NCBI RefSeq assembly: GCF_029210485.1
Contig: NZ_JARGET010000022.1
Span: 1 to 64,000, forward strand
DNA: 64,000 nt
DNA from: Hoeflea sp. YIM 152468
GTDB taxonomy: Bacteria > Pseudomonadota > Alphaproteobacteria > Rhizobiales > Rhizobiaceae
Direction: 5' to 3'
Every line of letters starts with the position of its first letter. The first letter of the stretch is position 1. This document shows, one piece after another, positions 34,643 to 43,935 of the stretch. Under the pieces are notes generated by a model, which was not told the DNA's origin, did not search any database, and was given only the letters and a program-made list of their open reading frames with translations. The translations under genes and the position numbers were made by a program.

Positions 34643-36129
34643 GACCAGTTCTCCCTGGCTTCCGCGAACGACAGCGAAATGATCCGCTCGTCGGTGATCT
34701 GACTGCCGCGAAGTTCGCCGGCAATGCGATCGGCGCGCAATACGTAAGCACGATCGCAATGCCGCATCTCGGAGTTCTCGCTCGAGTACCAGAGGATCGT
34801 CCGCCCCTTCCGGGCTTCCGATTTGATCAGTTGGTAGAGCTCGGCCTTGGTATGCACATCAACACCGCGGAACGGATCATCGAGCAGGATCGTGTCGGCG
34901 TCTGACGCGAATGCGCGTGCGACGATGACCTTTTGCTGGTTTCCGCCCGAGAGGCCTGTGATGGCCGCACTGGCGCCGCCACGGATCTTCAGCCGGTCAA
35001 CCCATTCAGCGACGAGTGAAGCCTCCTTGTCCGCCTAGCGCATACCGTTACGCCCCAGGCTTGGGAGCGCAGTGATGGTCAGATTTCGGGCCACATTCCA
35101 TATCGGCAGAATGCCGGAGCGTTGCCTGTCACCAGGCACATAGGCGAGCGCCGGGCTGACCTGCACATCTGATTTGCGACGCCAAAGGCGGTCAAGAACC
35201 CGTTCCTGTCCCTGGCCTGCAATTCCAGCCAGTCCGATCACTTCACCCTTGTAGGCCACAATCTGCGTCGGCGCGCCGTCGACCGTGGCCATCGGCACGT
35301 TCACCGCAACCGGCCGCGCACCCGCAACGGAGGCATGGCCGGCCCCGTGTTCCGGCTTTTCGATGGCCACCTCGCCACCCATGGCCAGAAACAGGTCCTG
35401 TTCAGTCACACTGCCTGCGGAGTGTATTGAGACAACGGCGCCGTCCTTCATCACCGCAACCCTGTCGCAAACCGAAAGGATTTCCCGGAGACGATGGGAC
35501 ACGAGAATGATGGCATGGCCGCTCGCACGCAATTTGCGCACATAATCATACAAGTGATCGACAGCACTGCCGCTTAGGGATTCGGTTGGCTCATCAAGGA
35601 TCAGCAGGCGCAGATCATCAGCTATCGTTGCGCGTGAAATCTCCACCATCTGGCGGTCGGCAAGCGTGAGATCATCGACATAGTCTGCCGGCCTGACTCC
35701 GTGACCGGGAAAGATCTCATCCAGTCGCCCGGCTGCGCGCCGGGATGCAGGCGCGTGCCATTTGCGGTCCGGAATCCAGCTTTTGCTGGAGAGATAAACG
35801 TTCTCATAAACGGTAAGTTCGAGTGCCAGAGAGCCCTCCTGATAGGCCATCCGAACACCGGGAAACCCCTTGCCGGCCGGGCTGGTCAGCCCACCGATCC
35901 GCACCGATCCGGAGTCGATTGCATCAAGACCGCTCAGAACCCGCATGAGCGTGCTCTTGCCCGCGCCATTGTGGCCGACAACACCAAAGATCTCGCCCGC
36001 ATGCACATCAAGTGTGACACCGGAAAGCGCCCTGGTTGGTCCGTATGTCTTGACTGCGTGTCTGACCTGAACCAGGGGGTCTCGATCGGCAGTGTGTGTG
36101 TATTTTGTTGTCGTTGGATGTGTCAGCAC
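34639..36129 (-). pseudogene. Sugar ABC transporter ATPase interrupted by an in-frame amber codon
   Basis: A two-domain ATPase whose reading frame is intact except for a single TAG at 35035-35037. NBD1 has Walker A GHNGAGKST and Walker B LLILDEPTES. After the TAG the same frame continues for about 132 codons with NBD2 features LSGGNQQK and ILLDDPFRG. The full length from the GTG at 36129 would be about 496 residues, typical for the family; an ATG at 36246 would overlap the binding-protein gene. Truncation removes the NBD2 signature and Walker B, so transport should fail unless TAG is read through, is a sequencing error, or a CAG-to-TAG change is very recent. No other decay is visible. Confidence 0.85.
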
Positions 36130-36150
36130 GGCAGCTATTGCACCAATTTG

Positions 36151-36186
36151 GAAAAAAGGCGTCCGCGCCGCCAAGCTGGCGCGGAC
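36151..36186 (-). terminator. Rho-independent terminator or attenuator after the binding-protein gene
   Basis: On the minus strand the arms GTCCGCGCC (36186-36178) and GGCGCGGAC (36169-36161) pair perfectly around AGCTTGGC and are followed by GCC and a run of six T. It lies just after the binding-protein stop at 36197 and before the ATPase start, so only a fraction of transcripts should continue into the membrane components. Confidence 0.75.
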
Positions 36187-36196
36187 CCCGACCTGA

Positions 36197-37255
36197 TTAC
36201 CTGACAGGAACCGGAGGAAGCGCTGCGTCAGCCACCGTTCCGTCAATGTTGGCTTTCAGCTGCGCGTCGACAAGCTCCTGGGTCCACTGCCAGGATGCGA
36301 TCTCGTCGTCGCCGACTGCGGCAATCCACTGATCACGCGCTTCGTCGCTCACCACCACCGGCGGGAAGATCGTAATCCGGGGAACGTCCTGACCGTTGTG
36401 AATGTTGATGGCGGTGAAGAGTGCGGCAACACCCTGGCCTGGATCGGACATGACCGCGACCGACCCCGGCGCGCCATTGCCTTCGCCCCAGAATTTCAGT
36501 GCACGTCCGCTTGGCGCGAAGGCAACGACCGGGACATCGCGTCCTGCCGTCTGAAACGCCTGGACCGCGCCCAGCCCTTCACCGCACCCAATCACCCCGT
36601 CGACCTCGGGCAGGCTGGCGATGGTGCCAAGCAAGGCTTCCTGCGCCTTGGCGCTGTCACAGAATGTGAAGAACTCGCCGACGACTTTGACATCCGGATT
36701 TGCCTTCAGCAATTCGGTTTGCACACCGTACATCTCGATTTCGGGAGGCGAACCCTGCACTCCGCGGGCGATGATGACATTGCCCTTGCCGCCGATGCCG
36801 TCGATGACGGCCTGCGTCGACAAGCGTGCCCAATCGCCGAAGCTGTTGGTGACAATATGAACGCACTCGAGATCAGTCGAGCTGTCAAAGACTGCAACCA
36901 CAATTCCCATGTCACAGGCCTGCTGCAGTGTCGGATTGAGCGCCGTCGGAGACGCCGGATTGACCAGCAGAATGTCCGGCTCATCCAGCAGCAGCGCCTT
37001 GAGCTGCGCGATCTGTTCGGTAGCCGAGTTCTCGCCGGGTGCATTGGAGACCTGGAACGAGGCGATCAGGCCATCGGCCTCGGCCTTGGTCGCAGCCTCT
37101 TCAAAAGCCGTAATCATGGAACGGCGCCAGGCATTGCCCAGAAAGGCATTGCTCAAGGCGACGGTCGGCTTTTCTGCAGCGATTACCGGTGCAGACACAA
37201 GGGCCGTGGTGGCCGTCGCAACAGCAATGAGTGTTGCAGCGAATAGATTTTTCAA
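36197..37255 (-). CDS. Sugar ABC transporter periplasmic binding protein
   Basis: A 352-residue type I periplasmic binding protein. From the TTG start at 37255 it has a clean signal peptide (KNLFAATLIAVATATTALV, cleavage near VIAAEK). That start sits behind a GGGAGGAAG site, better placed than the ATG at 37291. The mature protein starts VALSNAFLGNAWR, as in sugar-binding proteins of the RbsB/YtfQ class. It is the first gene of the ABC-ApnO operon and divergent from the lactonase genes. Its ligand is probably D-apiose or an apionate-related acid; this is inference from context. Confidence 0.88.
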   Translation of the reverse strand: MKNLFAATLIAVATATTALVSAPVIAAEKPTVALSNAFLGNAWRRSMITAFEEAATKAEADGLIASFQVSNAPGENSATEQIAQLKALLLDEPDILLVNPASPTALNPTLQQACDMGIVVAVFDSSTDLECVHIVTNSFGDWARLSTQAVIDGIGGKGNVIIARGVQGSPPEIEMYGVQTELLKANPDVKVVGEFFTFCDSAKAQEALLGTIASLPEVDGVIGCGEGLGAVQAFQTAGRDVPVVAFAPSGRALKFWGEGNGAPGSVAVMSDPGQGVAALFTAINIHNGQDVPRITIFPPVVVSDEARDQWIAAVGDDEIASWQWTQELVDAQLKANIDGTVADAALPPVPVR

Positions 37256-37405
37256 GTCTCTTCCTCCCAGAATGTTGAATGACGAACCCATCCCCCGATG
37301 GACGTCATCTTATTAACAGGTTATACCAGTTTCATCTGGATGCAAGAGCGAGTCTGCGTTTTTGAGAGGCGGACAGGCACATCTGGCGCAAAAGGGAGGA
37401 TACGG
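37256..37405. promoter_or_regulatory. Divergent promoter region of the apionate genes
   Basis: The two arms start at 37255 (minus) and 37406 (plus). A near-palindrome CAGGT-TAT-ACCAG lies at 37317-37329, and its minus-strand reading contains TATAAC, a possible -10. This could be the operator of the local regulator, possibly the DeoR-family protein at 43012. The plus gene has an AAAGGGAGGA site at 37391-37400. Confidence 0.4.
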
Positions 37406-38335
37406 ATGGTAAAGGATCAACTGGACGGCGCAGGCTTTGACGTGTTTGATCCGCGCTTTTCCGCCCTGTTTGCTCCGCATATCCACGTCGAACGATTGTG
37501 GACCGGCGCGCGATGGTGCGAAGGCCCTGCCTGGTTTGCCGCCGGTCGTTATCTGCTGTGGTCGGACATCCCCAACAACCGGATGATGCGATGGGACGAA
37601 ACCGACGGCTCGACATCGGTGTTTCGCGCCCCGTCGAACAATTCCAACGGCAACACCGTCGACAGGCAAGGCCGGCTTGTCACCTGCGAGCACCTGACAC
37701 GACGGGTGACGCGCACCGAACATGATGGCTCGATCACCGTTCTCGCAGACAGGTTTGACCGCAAGCGGCTCAACTCACCCAATGATGTGGTGGTGCATTC
37801 GGACGGATCCATCTGGTTCTCCGATCCGACCTACGGCATCCTTACCGACTATGAAGGCGACATCAGCGCGCCGGAACAGACCGGCAATCATGTCTACCGG
37901 ATCGATCCCACCGACGGCTCGGTGAGCAAGATGACGGACGATTTCGTCCAGCCCAACGGGTTGGCCTTCGCGCCGGATGAAAAACAGCTCTATATCGCCG
38001 ACACCGGCGCTACTCACCTTCCCGGCGGTCCCGCCCATATTCGCCGCTTCGACGTCCGCGGCGATGGGACGCTGGGTGGCGGCGATGTCTTTGCCACCTG
38101 CACCGCGGGTTTCTTTGACGGGTTTCGCCTCGACCGCGAGGGCCGCATATGGACCAGCGCGTTTGACGGTGTGCATTGCTACCATCCCGACGGCACGCTG
38201 ATCGGCAGGATCCGGATTCCCGAAATCGTCGCCAACCTGACCTTCGGCGGCCCCAAGCGGAACCGCTTGTTCATCTGCGGCACGACTTCGCTTTACGGGG
38301 TCTATGTGTTCACCAATGGCGTCACCATGGGATGA
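37406..38335 (+). CDS. SMP-30/gluconolactonase-family lactonase
   Basis: A 309-residue six-bladed propeller of the SMP-30/regucalcin family. The metal site is built from Glu in ARWCEGPAWF (about 32-41), Asn in RLNSPNDVVV (about 118-127), and Asp in IADTGA (about 199-204). These cytoplasmic enzymes hydrolyse sugar lactones. In this cluster the natural substrate would be D-apionolactone, formed by D-apiose oxidation. It overlaps ApnL, itself a lactonase, by 4 bases, so two unrelated lactonases lie side by side. The start at 37406 is chosen for its GGGAGGA site. Confidence 0.88.
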   Translation: MVKDQLDGAGFDVFDPRFSALFAPHIHVERLWTGARWCEGPAWFAAGRYLLWSDIPNNRMMRWDETDGSTSVFRAPSNNSNGNTVDRQGRLVTCEHLTRRVTRTEHDGSITVLADRFDRKRLNSPNDVVVHSDGSIWFSDPTYGILTDYEGDISAPEQTGNHVYRIDPTDGSVSKMTDDFVQPNGLAFAPDEKQLYIADTGATHLPGGPAHIRRFDVRGDGTLGGGDVFATCTAGFFDGFRLDREGRIWTSAFDGVHCYHPDGTLIGRIRIPEIVANLTFGGPKRNRLFICGTTSLYGVYVFTNGVTMG

Positions 38336-40317
38336 TACCGGCCGTGACCGATGGAAGGCGAAGATGGAGGAACGACAGTTTGGACGCCGCAACCAGACAG
38401 ATTTTTGAAACCGGAACGACCCAGACCCGCACTGCGCCACAATCGGTGAGAGCGGGCGACCTGTCAGCCGTCATCGACCAAGGCGCCCTGCGACGGATTG
38501 CTCTGGGTCCGGTTGAGGTGGTGCGCCAGATCGATTTTCCCGTGCGCGACGAAAATTGGGCGACACTTCAGCCAGAGGTCATTTCGCAGACACTGAACCA
38601 CACCCCGGACGGATTCCGCTACGAACGCCATTTCGAGGTGGCCGATGGTGCGCTCGCCTGCCATGTCGTTTTCCAGGCCCATGCCGATGGCACCATTGTC
38701 GCCACGGGCGAAGCCGAAGCAAAGCGGGATTTCATCACCAACCGCACCGGCTTCTCGATGTTGCACCCGATCTCCGGGGTCGCAGGCCGGCCGGTCACGG
38801 TCGCAACCTCAGACGGTACCTCTCTGAGGGACACGATGCCGGAGGCCATATCCCCGGCACAACCGATCAGGAACATTGCCGGCCTCGCGTTTGACATTCA
38901 CGGGATGGCGCTCGACATCTCCTTTCAGGGCGATGTTTTCGAGATGGAAGACCAGCGCAACTGGTCGGACGCGTCCTACAAGACCTATTCCCGACCCTTG
39001 ATCGAGCCCTTCGCCTATGAAATCAGCGCCGGAACATGCGTCCGGCAGCAAATCCGGCTCCGTGTTTCCGGATCAGCGGTTGCGACAAAACCCGCCGAAG
39101 CGCCAGCAATCAAGATCGGGCCACCGCTTTCGGAGACGCTGCCGGACATGCTTCTTGCGGCACAAGGCGACTGGTTGCCGACGCAGGCTGAGACAACAAT
39201 TCTTAGGTCCGGCCAGCTTGGATCCCTGCTGTTGCGGACCACGCCGGACGCGGCCGGCCCGGACATCGAAACCGCCGCACAGATGCTGGCTGCGACGGGA
39301 GGATCGCTTGATCTCGAAATCGAGCTGGATGGCGAGAAGCCTGCCGGGCCACAACTGGATCGCGTTGTGTCAGCCTGCCGAATCCACGGCGTGAAACCGC
39401 GCAATGTCATCGCCCTGCCCTCGTCCTACCTGGCAAGCTACCAGCCTAGCGGCCGTTGGCCTGGCGGGCTTTCTCCGCTTGAGGTCCGCGAAGCCGCGCG
39501 CAAAACCTTTCCCGACGCCAGGATTGGTTGTGGCATGCTGACCAATTTCACCGAATTGAACCGCTGCCGCCCCGGGGACGCAAAAGCCCACTTCATCACC
39601 CACGGAAACTCGGCCACCGTCCACGCCGCAGACGACTGGAGTGTAATGCAGACACTCGAGACGCTTCCCGATATTTTCGCCAGCGCGCGCGGGATTGGTG
39701 GAGAACTCGGCTACCGGCTCGGACTGACAGCCATCGGCATGCGCTCAAACCCTTATGGCAATGCGGTTTCGCCGAACCCTGATCAGCTCAGGTTGACCAT
39801 GGCGACCTGGGATCCCCGCGCACGCGCCTTGTTCGGGGCAGCCTGGGCGATCGGCGCCCTGGCAAAGACCGAAGGCTTCGGCATCGAGGCAATCGCCCTT
39901 GCGGCTCCTGCCGGGCCATTTGGCGTCATCTCCCGGCGGGGAAGCGTTGCCTGCCCCTGGTACGACGATCACCCGGAGGCCGTGGTCTACCCGATGTTTC
40001 ATGCGCTGAATTTTGTTGCCGGCGGCGGCCAGCGTTTCCGCGTGTTCGGAGGCTCTGCCGAGCTGGGCGCCGTTGCCTTCGCCAGCGGCACGGCAACACG
40101 TCTGGTGATTGCCAATCTGAGTCCGGAGCAGCAACCTGTCCGTCTTGGAGAATCCGGCCGGGCGGCAATCCTTGATACCAGCAGTTTTGAAGCGGCCGTG
40201 ACTGATCCGCAGTGGTTCGCGCATGCCTGTGCGCCGCTGGCGTCAAATTCCCTATATCTCGACCCGTGGGCGATGCTGTTTGTCGAGACAGACACCGCCG
40301 AGACACCAGCAAAGTGA
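38332..40317 (+). CDS. apnL: D-apionate lactonase-like protein
   Basis: A 661-residue protein without signal peptide. I recognise the start region (LDAATRQIFETGT) and the central EDQRNWSDASYKTYSRPL block as those of ApnL, which opens D-apionolactone to D-apionate. The second half looks like a TIM barrel. The ATG at 38332 overlaps the SMP-30 stop; a TTG at 38380 with a GGAGG site upstream fits the family start better and may be the true start (645 residues). The neighbouring ApnO, OiaK and RuBisCO-like genes support the role. It is co-transcribed with those downstream genes. Confidence 0.8.
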   Translation: MIPAVTDGRRRWRNDSLDAATRQIFETGTTQTRTAPQSVRAGDLSAVIDQGALRRIALGPVEVVRQIDFPVRDENWATLQPEVISQTLNHTPDGFRYERHFEVADGALACHVVFQAHADGTIVATGEAEAKRDFITNRTGFSMLHPISGVAGRPVTVATSDGTSLRDTMPEAISPAQPIRNIAGLAFDIHGMALDISFQGDVFEMEDQRNWSDASYKTYSRPLIEPFAYEISAGTCVRQQIRLRVSGSAVATKPAEAPAIKIGPPLSETLPDMLLAAQGDWLPTQAETTILRSGQLGSLLLRTTPDAAGPDIETAAQMLAATGGSLDLEIELDGEKPAGPQLDRVVSACRIHGVKPRNVIALPSSYLASYQPSGRWPGGLSPLEVREAARKTFPDARIGCGMLTNFTELNRCRPGDAKAHFITHGNSATVHAADDWSVMQTLETLPDIFASARGIGGELGYRLGLTAIGMRSNPYGNAVSPNPDQLRLTMATWDPRARALFGAAWAIGALAKTEGFGIEAIALAAPAGPFGVISRRGSVACPWYDDHPEAVVYPMFHALNFVAGGGQRFRVFGGSAELGAVAFASGTATRLVIANLSPEQQPVRLGESGRAAILDTSSFEAAVTDPQWFAHACAPLASNSLYLDPWAMLFVETDTAETPAK

Positions 40318-40323
40318 GTGCAG

Positions 40324-41589
40324 ATGCCTGACCCAGTTCGCATAGAAGCCGATTACCTCATTGAAACAGCCTTCGACCCGGCTGAAGCAGCCGCAATCAT
40401 GGCCGGCGAACAATCGTCGGGGACCTTTGTTGCGGTGCCAGGCGAAACGCCGGAACTGAAGGCCCGCTCAGCCGCCAGGGTCGAGGCATTGCAACTCATC
40501 GATGAAACCCCTGCTCCGTCGCTTCCGGGGGCAGGCGTTCCGTCCGGGGCAAAGCCGGTCTACCGGCGTGCTTTCGTGACCCTGTCCTGGCCGATCGAGA
40601 ACATTGGCCCATCGCTGACGAATCTGGTTGCCACAATTGCCGGCAATCTGTTTGAGCTGAAAGCCTTTTCCGGCCTGCGGCTGCTGGATGTCAGGCTGCC
40701 ATCGGCATTTGCCGACAAATATGCAGGGCCGAAATTCGGGATGGAAGGCACCCGCAAGCTCTCGGGCGTTCATGGCCGCCCGATGATCGGAACCATCATC
40801 AAGCCCAGCGTCGGCTTGTCAGCCGAGGCCACCGGCGATCTGGTCGGCGTGCTCGCCGATGCAGGCATCGATTTCATCAAGGATGATGAACTGCAGGCCG
40901 ATGGTCCGGCGTGCCCGTTCGAAGACAGGGTCCTGGCCGTGATGAAAGCCGTGAACCGGGCCGCCGACAAGACCGGCAAGAAGACCATGGTGGCCTTCAA
41001 CCTCACCGGGGAAATCGACGAGATGAAGCGCCGCCATGATTTCGTTCTGAGCCACGGCGGAACCTGTGTCATGGCCAGTCTGATCTCGGTCGGCTATGCC
41101 GGCATCGTGGAGCTTGCGCGCCACACCGAATTGCCGCTGCATGCGCATCGCAACGGCTGGGGAGCGCTCACCCGTGCGCCGAGCCTTGGATGGTCGTTCA
41201 CCGCCTGGTCGAAGCTGTGGCGGCTTGCCGGCTGCGACCATCTGCATGTCAACGGCCTTGCCAACAAGTTCTCCGAACCCGATGACAGCGTGGTCGTTTC
41301 CGCCCGCTCATTACGGGATCCGCTTTTTGAAGAAGCACCGATGATCGCGGTGCCGGTGTTCTCGTCGGGCCAGACCATAAGGCAGGCAGCCGGCACCTGG
41401 GCGGCGCTGAAATCGCCAGACCTGATCTTCACCGCCGGCGGCGGCGTGGTGGCGCATCCAATGGGGGTTGCCGCAGGTGTTGAAGCGATGATTGAAGCCT
41501 GGAATGCGGCAATGTCAGACGTTGCAATCGAAACCCAGGCTGAAAACAGCCCGGCACTCGCAGCCGCCCTTGAGGCTTATCCGGCGTGA
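40324..41589 (+). CDS. RuBisCO-like protein of D-apionate catabolism (3-oxo-isoapionate-4-phosphate type)
   Basis: A 421-residue RuBisCO large-chain homologue. The carbamylated-lysine/metal motif KDDE is intact (Lys186, Asp188, Glu189). The loop IIKPSVG keeps the first RuBisCO lysine (Lys160), but the second, needed for CO2 fixation, is Ser162. Histidines of the active site fall in LHAHRNG (273-275) and DHLHVNG (306-308). It is therefore a non-photosynthetic RuBisCO-like protein. Two such enzymes are known for apionate: a decarboxylase giving L-erythrulose 1-phosphate (OiaX) and a transcarboxylase/hydrolase giving 3-phosphoglycerate and glycolate (OiaT). I cannot tell them apart by eye. A GTG at 40318 is an alternative start. 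Confidence 0.85.
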   Translation: MPDPVRIEADYLIETAFDPAEAAAIMAGEQSSGTFVAVPGETPELKARSAARVEALQLIDETPAPSLPGAGVPSGAKPVYRRAFVTLSWPIENIGPSLTNLVATIAGNLFELKAFSGLRLLDVRLPSAFADKYAGPKFGMEGTRKLSGVHGRPMIGTIIKPSVGLSAEATGDLVGVLADAGIDFIKDDELQADGPACPFEDRVLAVMKAVNRAADKTGKKTMVAFNLTGEIDEMKRRHDFVLSHGGTCVMASLISVGYAGIVELARHTELPLHAHRNGWGALTRAPSLGWSFTAWSKLWRLAGCDHLHVNGLANKFSEPDDSVVVSARSLRDPLFEEAPMIAVPVFSSGQTIRQAAGTWAALKSPDLIFTAGGGVVAHPMGVAAGVEAMIEAWNAAMSDVAIETQAENSPALAAALEAYPA

Positions 41590-42944
41590 AGGGTAACACC
41601 GTGGCAGATCCCATCCTGGCCTTTTACGGCGATGACTTCACCGGCTCCTCTGCGGTCATGGAGGTTTTGTCGTTTGCCGGTATTCCTACCGTGATGTTCC
41701 TCGCACCGCCAAACGCTGAGGAACTGGCTGCCTTTCCGGGGCTTGCGGCGATGGGAATCGCCGGAGTGGCAAGATCGCGCGATCCGAGCTGGATGGAGGA
41801 CAATCTGCCGGAGGCGTTTTCCGCCCTGGCTGATTTCGGCGCGCCAATCGTGCACTACAAGGTTTGCTCCACCTTCGATTCATCACCCAGCTGCGGCTCC
41901 ATCGGCAAGGCCATCGACATCGGCGCGCCGATTTTGGGGGGCGCCTGGCACCCGTTGATCGTCGGCGCGCCGGCAATTCGCCGCTATCAGGCCTTTGGCA
42001 ACCTGTTTGCCGGCACCGATGACGGTGTCTACCGGCTTGATCGGCATCCTGTGATGAGCCGGCATCCGGCAACCCCGATGGATGAAGCCGATCTTCGACT
42101 GCATCTGTCGCGCCAGACCGACCGAAGAATCGGCCTGGTCGATGTTGCGGGCATCAAATCCGGCCAAGCCGACCAGATGCTCTCCAAGCAGATCAAGGCC
42201 GGCGCGGAGATTGTTGCGATTGATGTTGTTGACGAACAAACACTGGCCGAGGCCGGCCGCTTGCTTTGGAACGAGGGGCGCGGTCCGGTTTTTGCGATCG
42301 GGTCTCAGGGAGTCGAATATGCACTGGTTGCGCATTTGCGTACGCTTGGGCGCATAGCTTCGACCTTCAAGCCGCCGCGGCTCTCGGCGGTGAACCAGGT
42401 TTTTTGTGTGTCGGGCTCCTGCTCCCCGATCAACAGCGCACAGATCGATGCAGCAGAGTCCCAGGGGTTCAGGATCATCGACCTTGATGCAACCCGCGCC
42501 GTTGACGGAGCCGAATGGGACCGGGCCCTGGATCAGGCGCTTCAGGCATCGCTGGCAGAGCTGTCGGACGGGCGCGACGTGATTGTCGCCACCGCACGCG
42601 GATCGGAAGCTGCGTCCAGCCGCCTCAAGGAGGCCGTCATCCGCTCGGGGAGGTCCATGGCGGCGGTCAATGATCGGATCGGTGCAGGTCTGGGGAAGCT
42701 GGTCGCCGATGTCCGGCGCAAGACACGGTTGCCGCGGGCGGTTGTCGCGGGCGGGGACACGTCGGGGCATGCGATGACCGCGCTTGGCGTAAGAGCGTTG
42801 TCGGCACTGGCTCCGATTGCGCCGGGAGCACCGCTGTGCCGCGTTCATTCGCGCAACGAGACAGTCGATGGTCTGGAAGTGACGCTCAAGGGTGGCCAGA
42901 TGGGTGCCCGGCAGTTTTTCATCACAGCGAAAACAGGGCTTTAG
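41586..42944 (+). CDS. oiaK: 3-oxo-isoapionate kinase-like, four-carbon acid sugar kinase family
   Basis: A 452-residue DUF1537-family kinase. The N-terminal substrate domain starts LAFYGDDFTGSSAVMEVL (10-27) and contains KVCSTFDSSPSCGSIG (about 93-108). The C-terminal nucleotide domain has FCVSGSCSPINSAQI and the GGDTSGHAM motif. In the D-apionate pathway OiaK makes 3-oxo-isoapionate 4-phosphate, the substrate of the adjacent RuBisCO-like protein. The GTG at 41586 overlaps the upstream stop; a GTG at 41601 is also possible. Relatives phosphorylate erythronate, threonate or oxo-tetronate, but the context favours apionate. Confidence 0.85.
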   Translation: MKGNTVADPILAFYGDDFTGSSAVMEVLSFAGIPTVMFLAPPNAEELAAFPGLAAMGIAGVARSRDPSWMEDNLPEAFSALADFGAPIVHYKVCSTFDSSPSCGSIGKAIDIGAPILGGAWHPLIVGAPAIRRYQAFGNLFAGTDDGVYRLDRHPVMSRHPATPMDEADLRLHLSRQTDRRIGLVDVAGIKSGQADQMLSKQIKAGAEIVAIDVVDEQTLAEAGRLLWNEGRGPVFAIGSQGVEYALVAHLRTLGRIASTFKPPRLSAVNQVFCVSGSCSPINSAQIDAAESQGFRIIDLDATRAVDGAEWDRALDQALQASLAELSDGRDVIVATARGSEAASSRLKEAVIRSGRSMAAVNDRIGAGLGKLVADVRRKTRLPRAVVAGGDTSGHAMTALGVRALSALAPIAPGAPLCRVHSRNETVDGLEVTLKGGQMGARQFFITAKTGL

Positions 42945-43011
42945 CCAGCCCTCTCGGGAAGTATTCCCCCCCGGCAGTTCGGTGTGCTCACTGCAATCAA
43001 CGGTGCAGAGC

Positions 43012-43785
43012 TCACTCGGCGATCAGTATCTCCACGCCGCGGCGCTCGAATTCCTTGGCGTCGGCGTCCGAGATTCCGTCATCGGTAATGAAGGAATGCA
43101 CCAGTTCCAGCGCGCCCAGACGGGTGAACGACGTGCGGTTGATCTTGGTTGAATCCGCCACCAGATAGACATGGCTTGCCGCCTTGATCATGGCTTCCTT
43201 CAGTTGCAGATCGGCAAAGCTCGGATAGGTCAGGCCCGCATCAAGCGCCACGCCAGCTGTGGCGAGGAACAGTTTTCCGGCAAAAATACTGCGGAAATAC
43301 TCAACTGATTTGTCACCGGATAACGACAGCGTCGGTGGTTTAAACTGTCCGCCGGGCATATGCACGGCAAAGCCTGGAATGGTCCCGAGGATGACCGCAA
43401 TGTTGAGCGCGTTGGTGATGACGGTGAGATTCTTGCGTCCGCCAAGGCGTGTCGCGATTTCGGTCGTTGTTGTACCGGCATCAAGAATGAGAGTTTCACC
43501 ATCCGCAACGAGATTGGCACCATAGGCGCCGATCTTGCGTTTCCTGTCCATATTGACCTGATGGTGAAGGGCAAGGCCGGGAACCTGTCCGCGCATGGCA
43601 TTGAGAAACGCGCCGCCATGTTCGCGGGTTATGTGCCCTTCCTTTTCCAGACGCTCGAGATCCTGACGTATGGTCGCTTCCGAGACCTGAAAAGCAGCAG
43701 ACAGATCACGGACGCGGGCTGACCCCTCCTCCTCAATCCACTCAAGGATACGGCGACGGCGTGGCTCGGACAGCAGTCCGGCCAT
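43012..43785 (-). CDS. DeoR-family transcriptional regulator
   Basis: A 257-residue repressor with an N-terminal helix-turn-helix (ARVRDLSAAFQVSEATIRQDLERLEKEG region, residues about 22-50) and a sugar-phosphate-sensing C-terminal domain (DAGTTTTEIA near 100). It is convergent with the oiaK gene and lies 150 bases downstream of the ABC permease gene on the same strand. It may control the ABC/isomerase/transketolase cluster, the apionate genes, or both. The longer frame to 43878 has no better ribosome-binding site. Confidence 0.9.
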   Translation of the reverse strand: MAGLLSEPRRRRILEWIEEEGSARVRDLSAAFQVSEATIRQDLERLEKEGHITREHGGAFLNAMRGQVPGLALHHQVNMDRKRKIGAYGANLVADGETLILDAGTTTTEIATRLGGRKNLTVITNALNIAVILGTIPGFAVHMPGGQFKPPTLSLSGDKSVEYFRSIFAGKLFLATAGVALDAGLTYPSFADLQLKEAMIKAASHVYLVADSTKINRTSFTRLGALELVHSFITDDGISDADAKEFERRGVEILIAE

Positions 43786-43935
43786 GGCTCCATTGCGTTC
43801 TGTATCCGGTTGTTCCTGCAAACTGCAACTCCTCGAGAGCGGGCCGTGAGTACCGCACAACCGTGATGACCACCTCACTTAGTTTCAAACCCGGGCGAGA
43901 GCAACAACTCAGCCCAACTTCGTACAATCCAGGCC

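Noticed and set aside
36129-36246. ATG at 36246 as the ATPase start
   Set aside because: It would overlap the binding-protein gene by 50 bases and run through the terminator hairpin. The GTG at 36129 gives a family-typical length.
40324-41589. A true CO2-fixing RuBisCO
   Set aside because: The second catalytic lysine is Ser162, no small subunit or phosphoribulokinase is near, and the neighbours are apionate enzymes.
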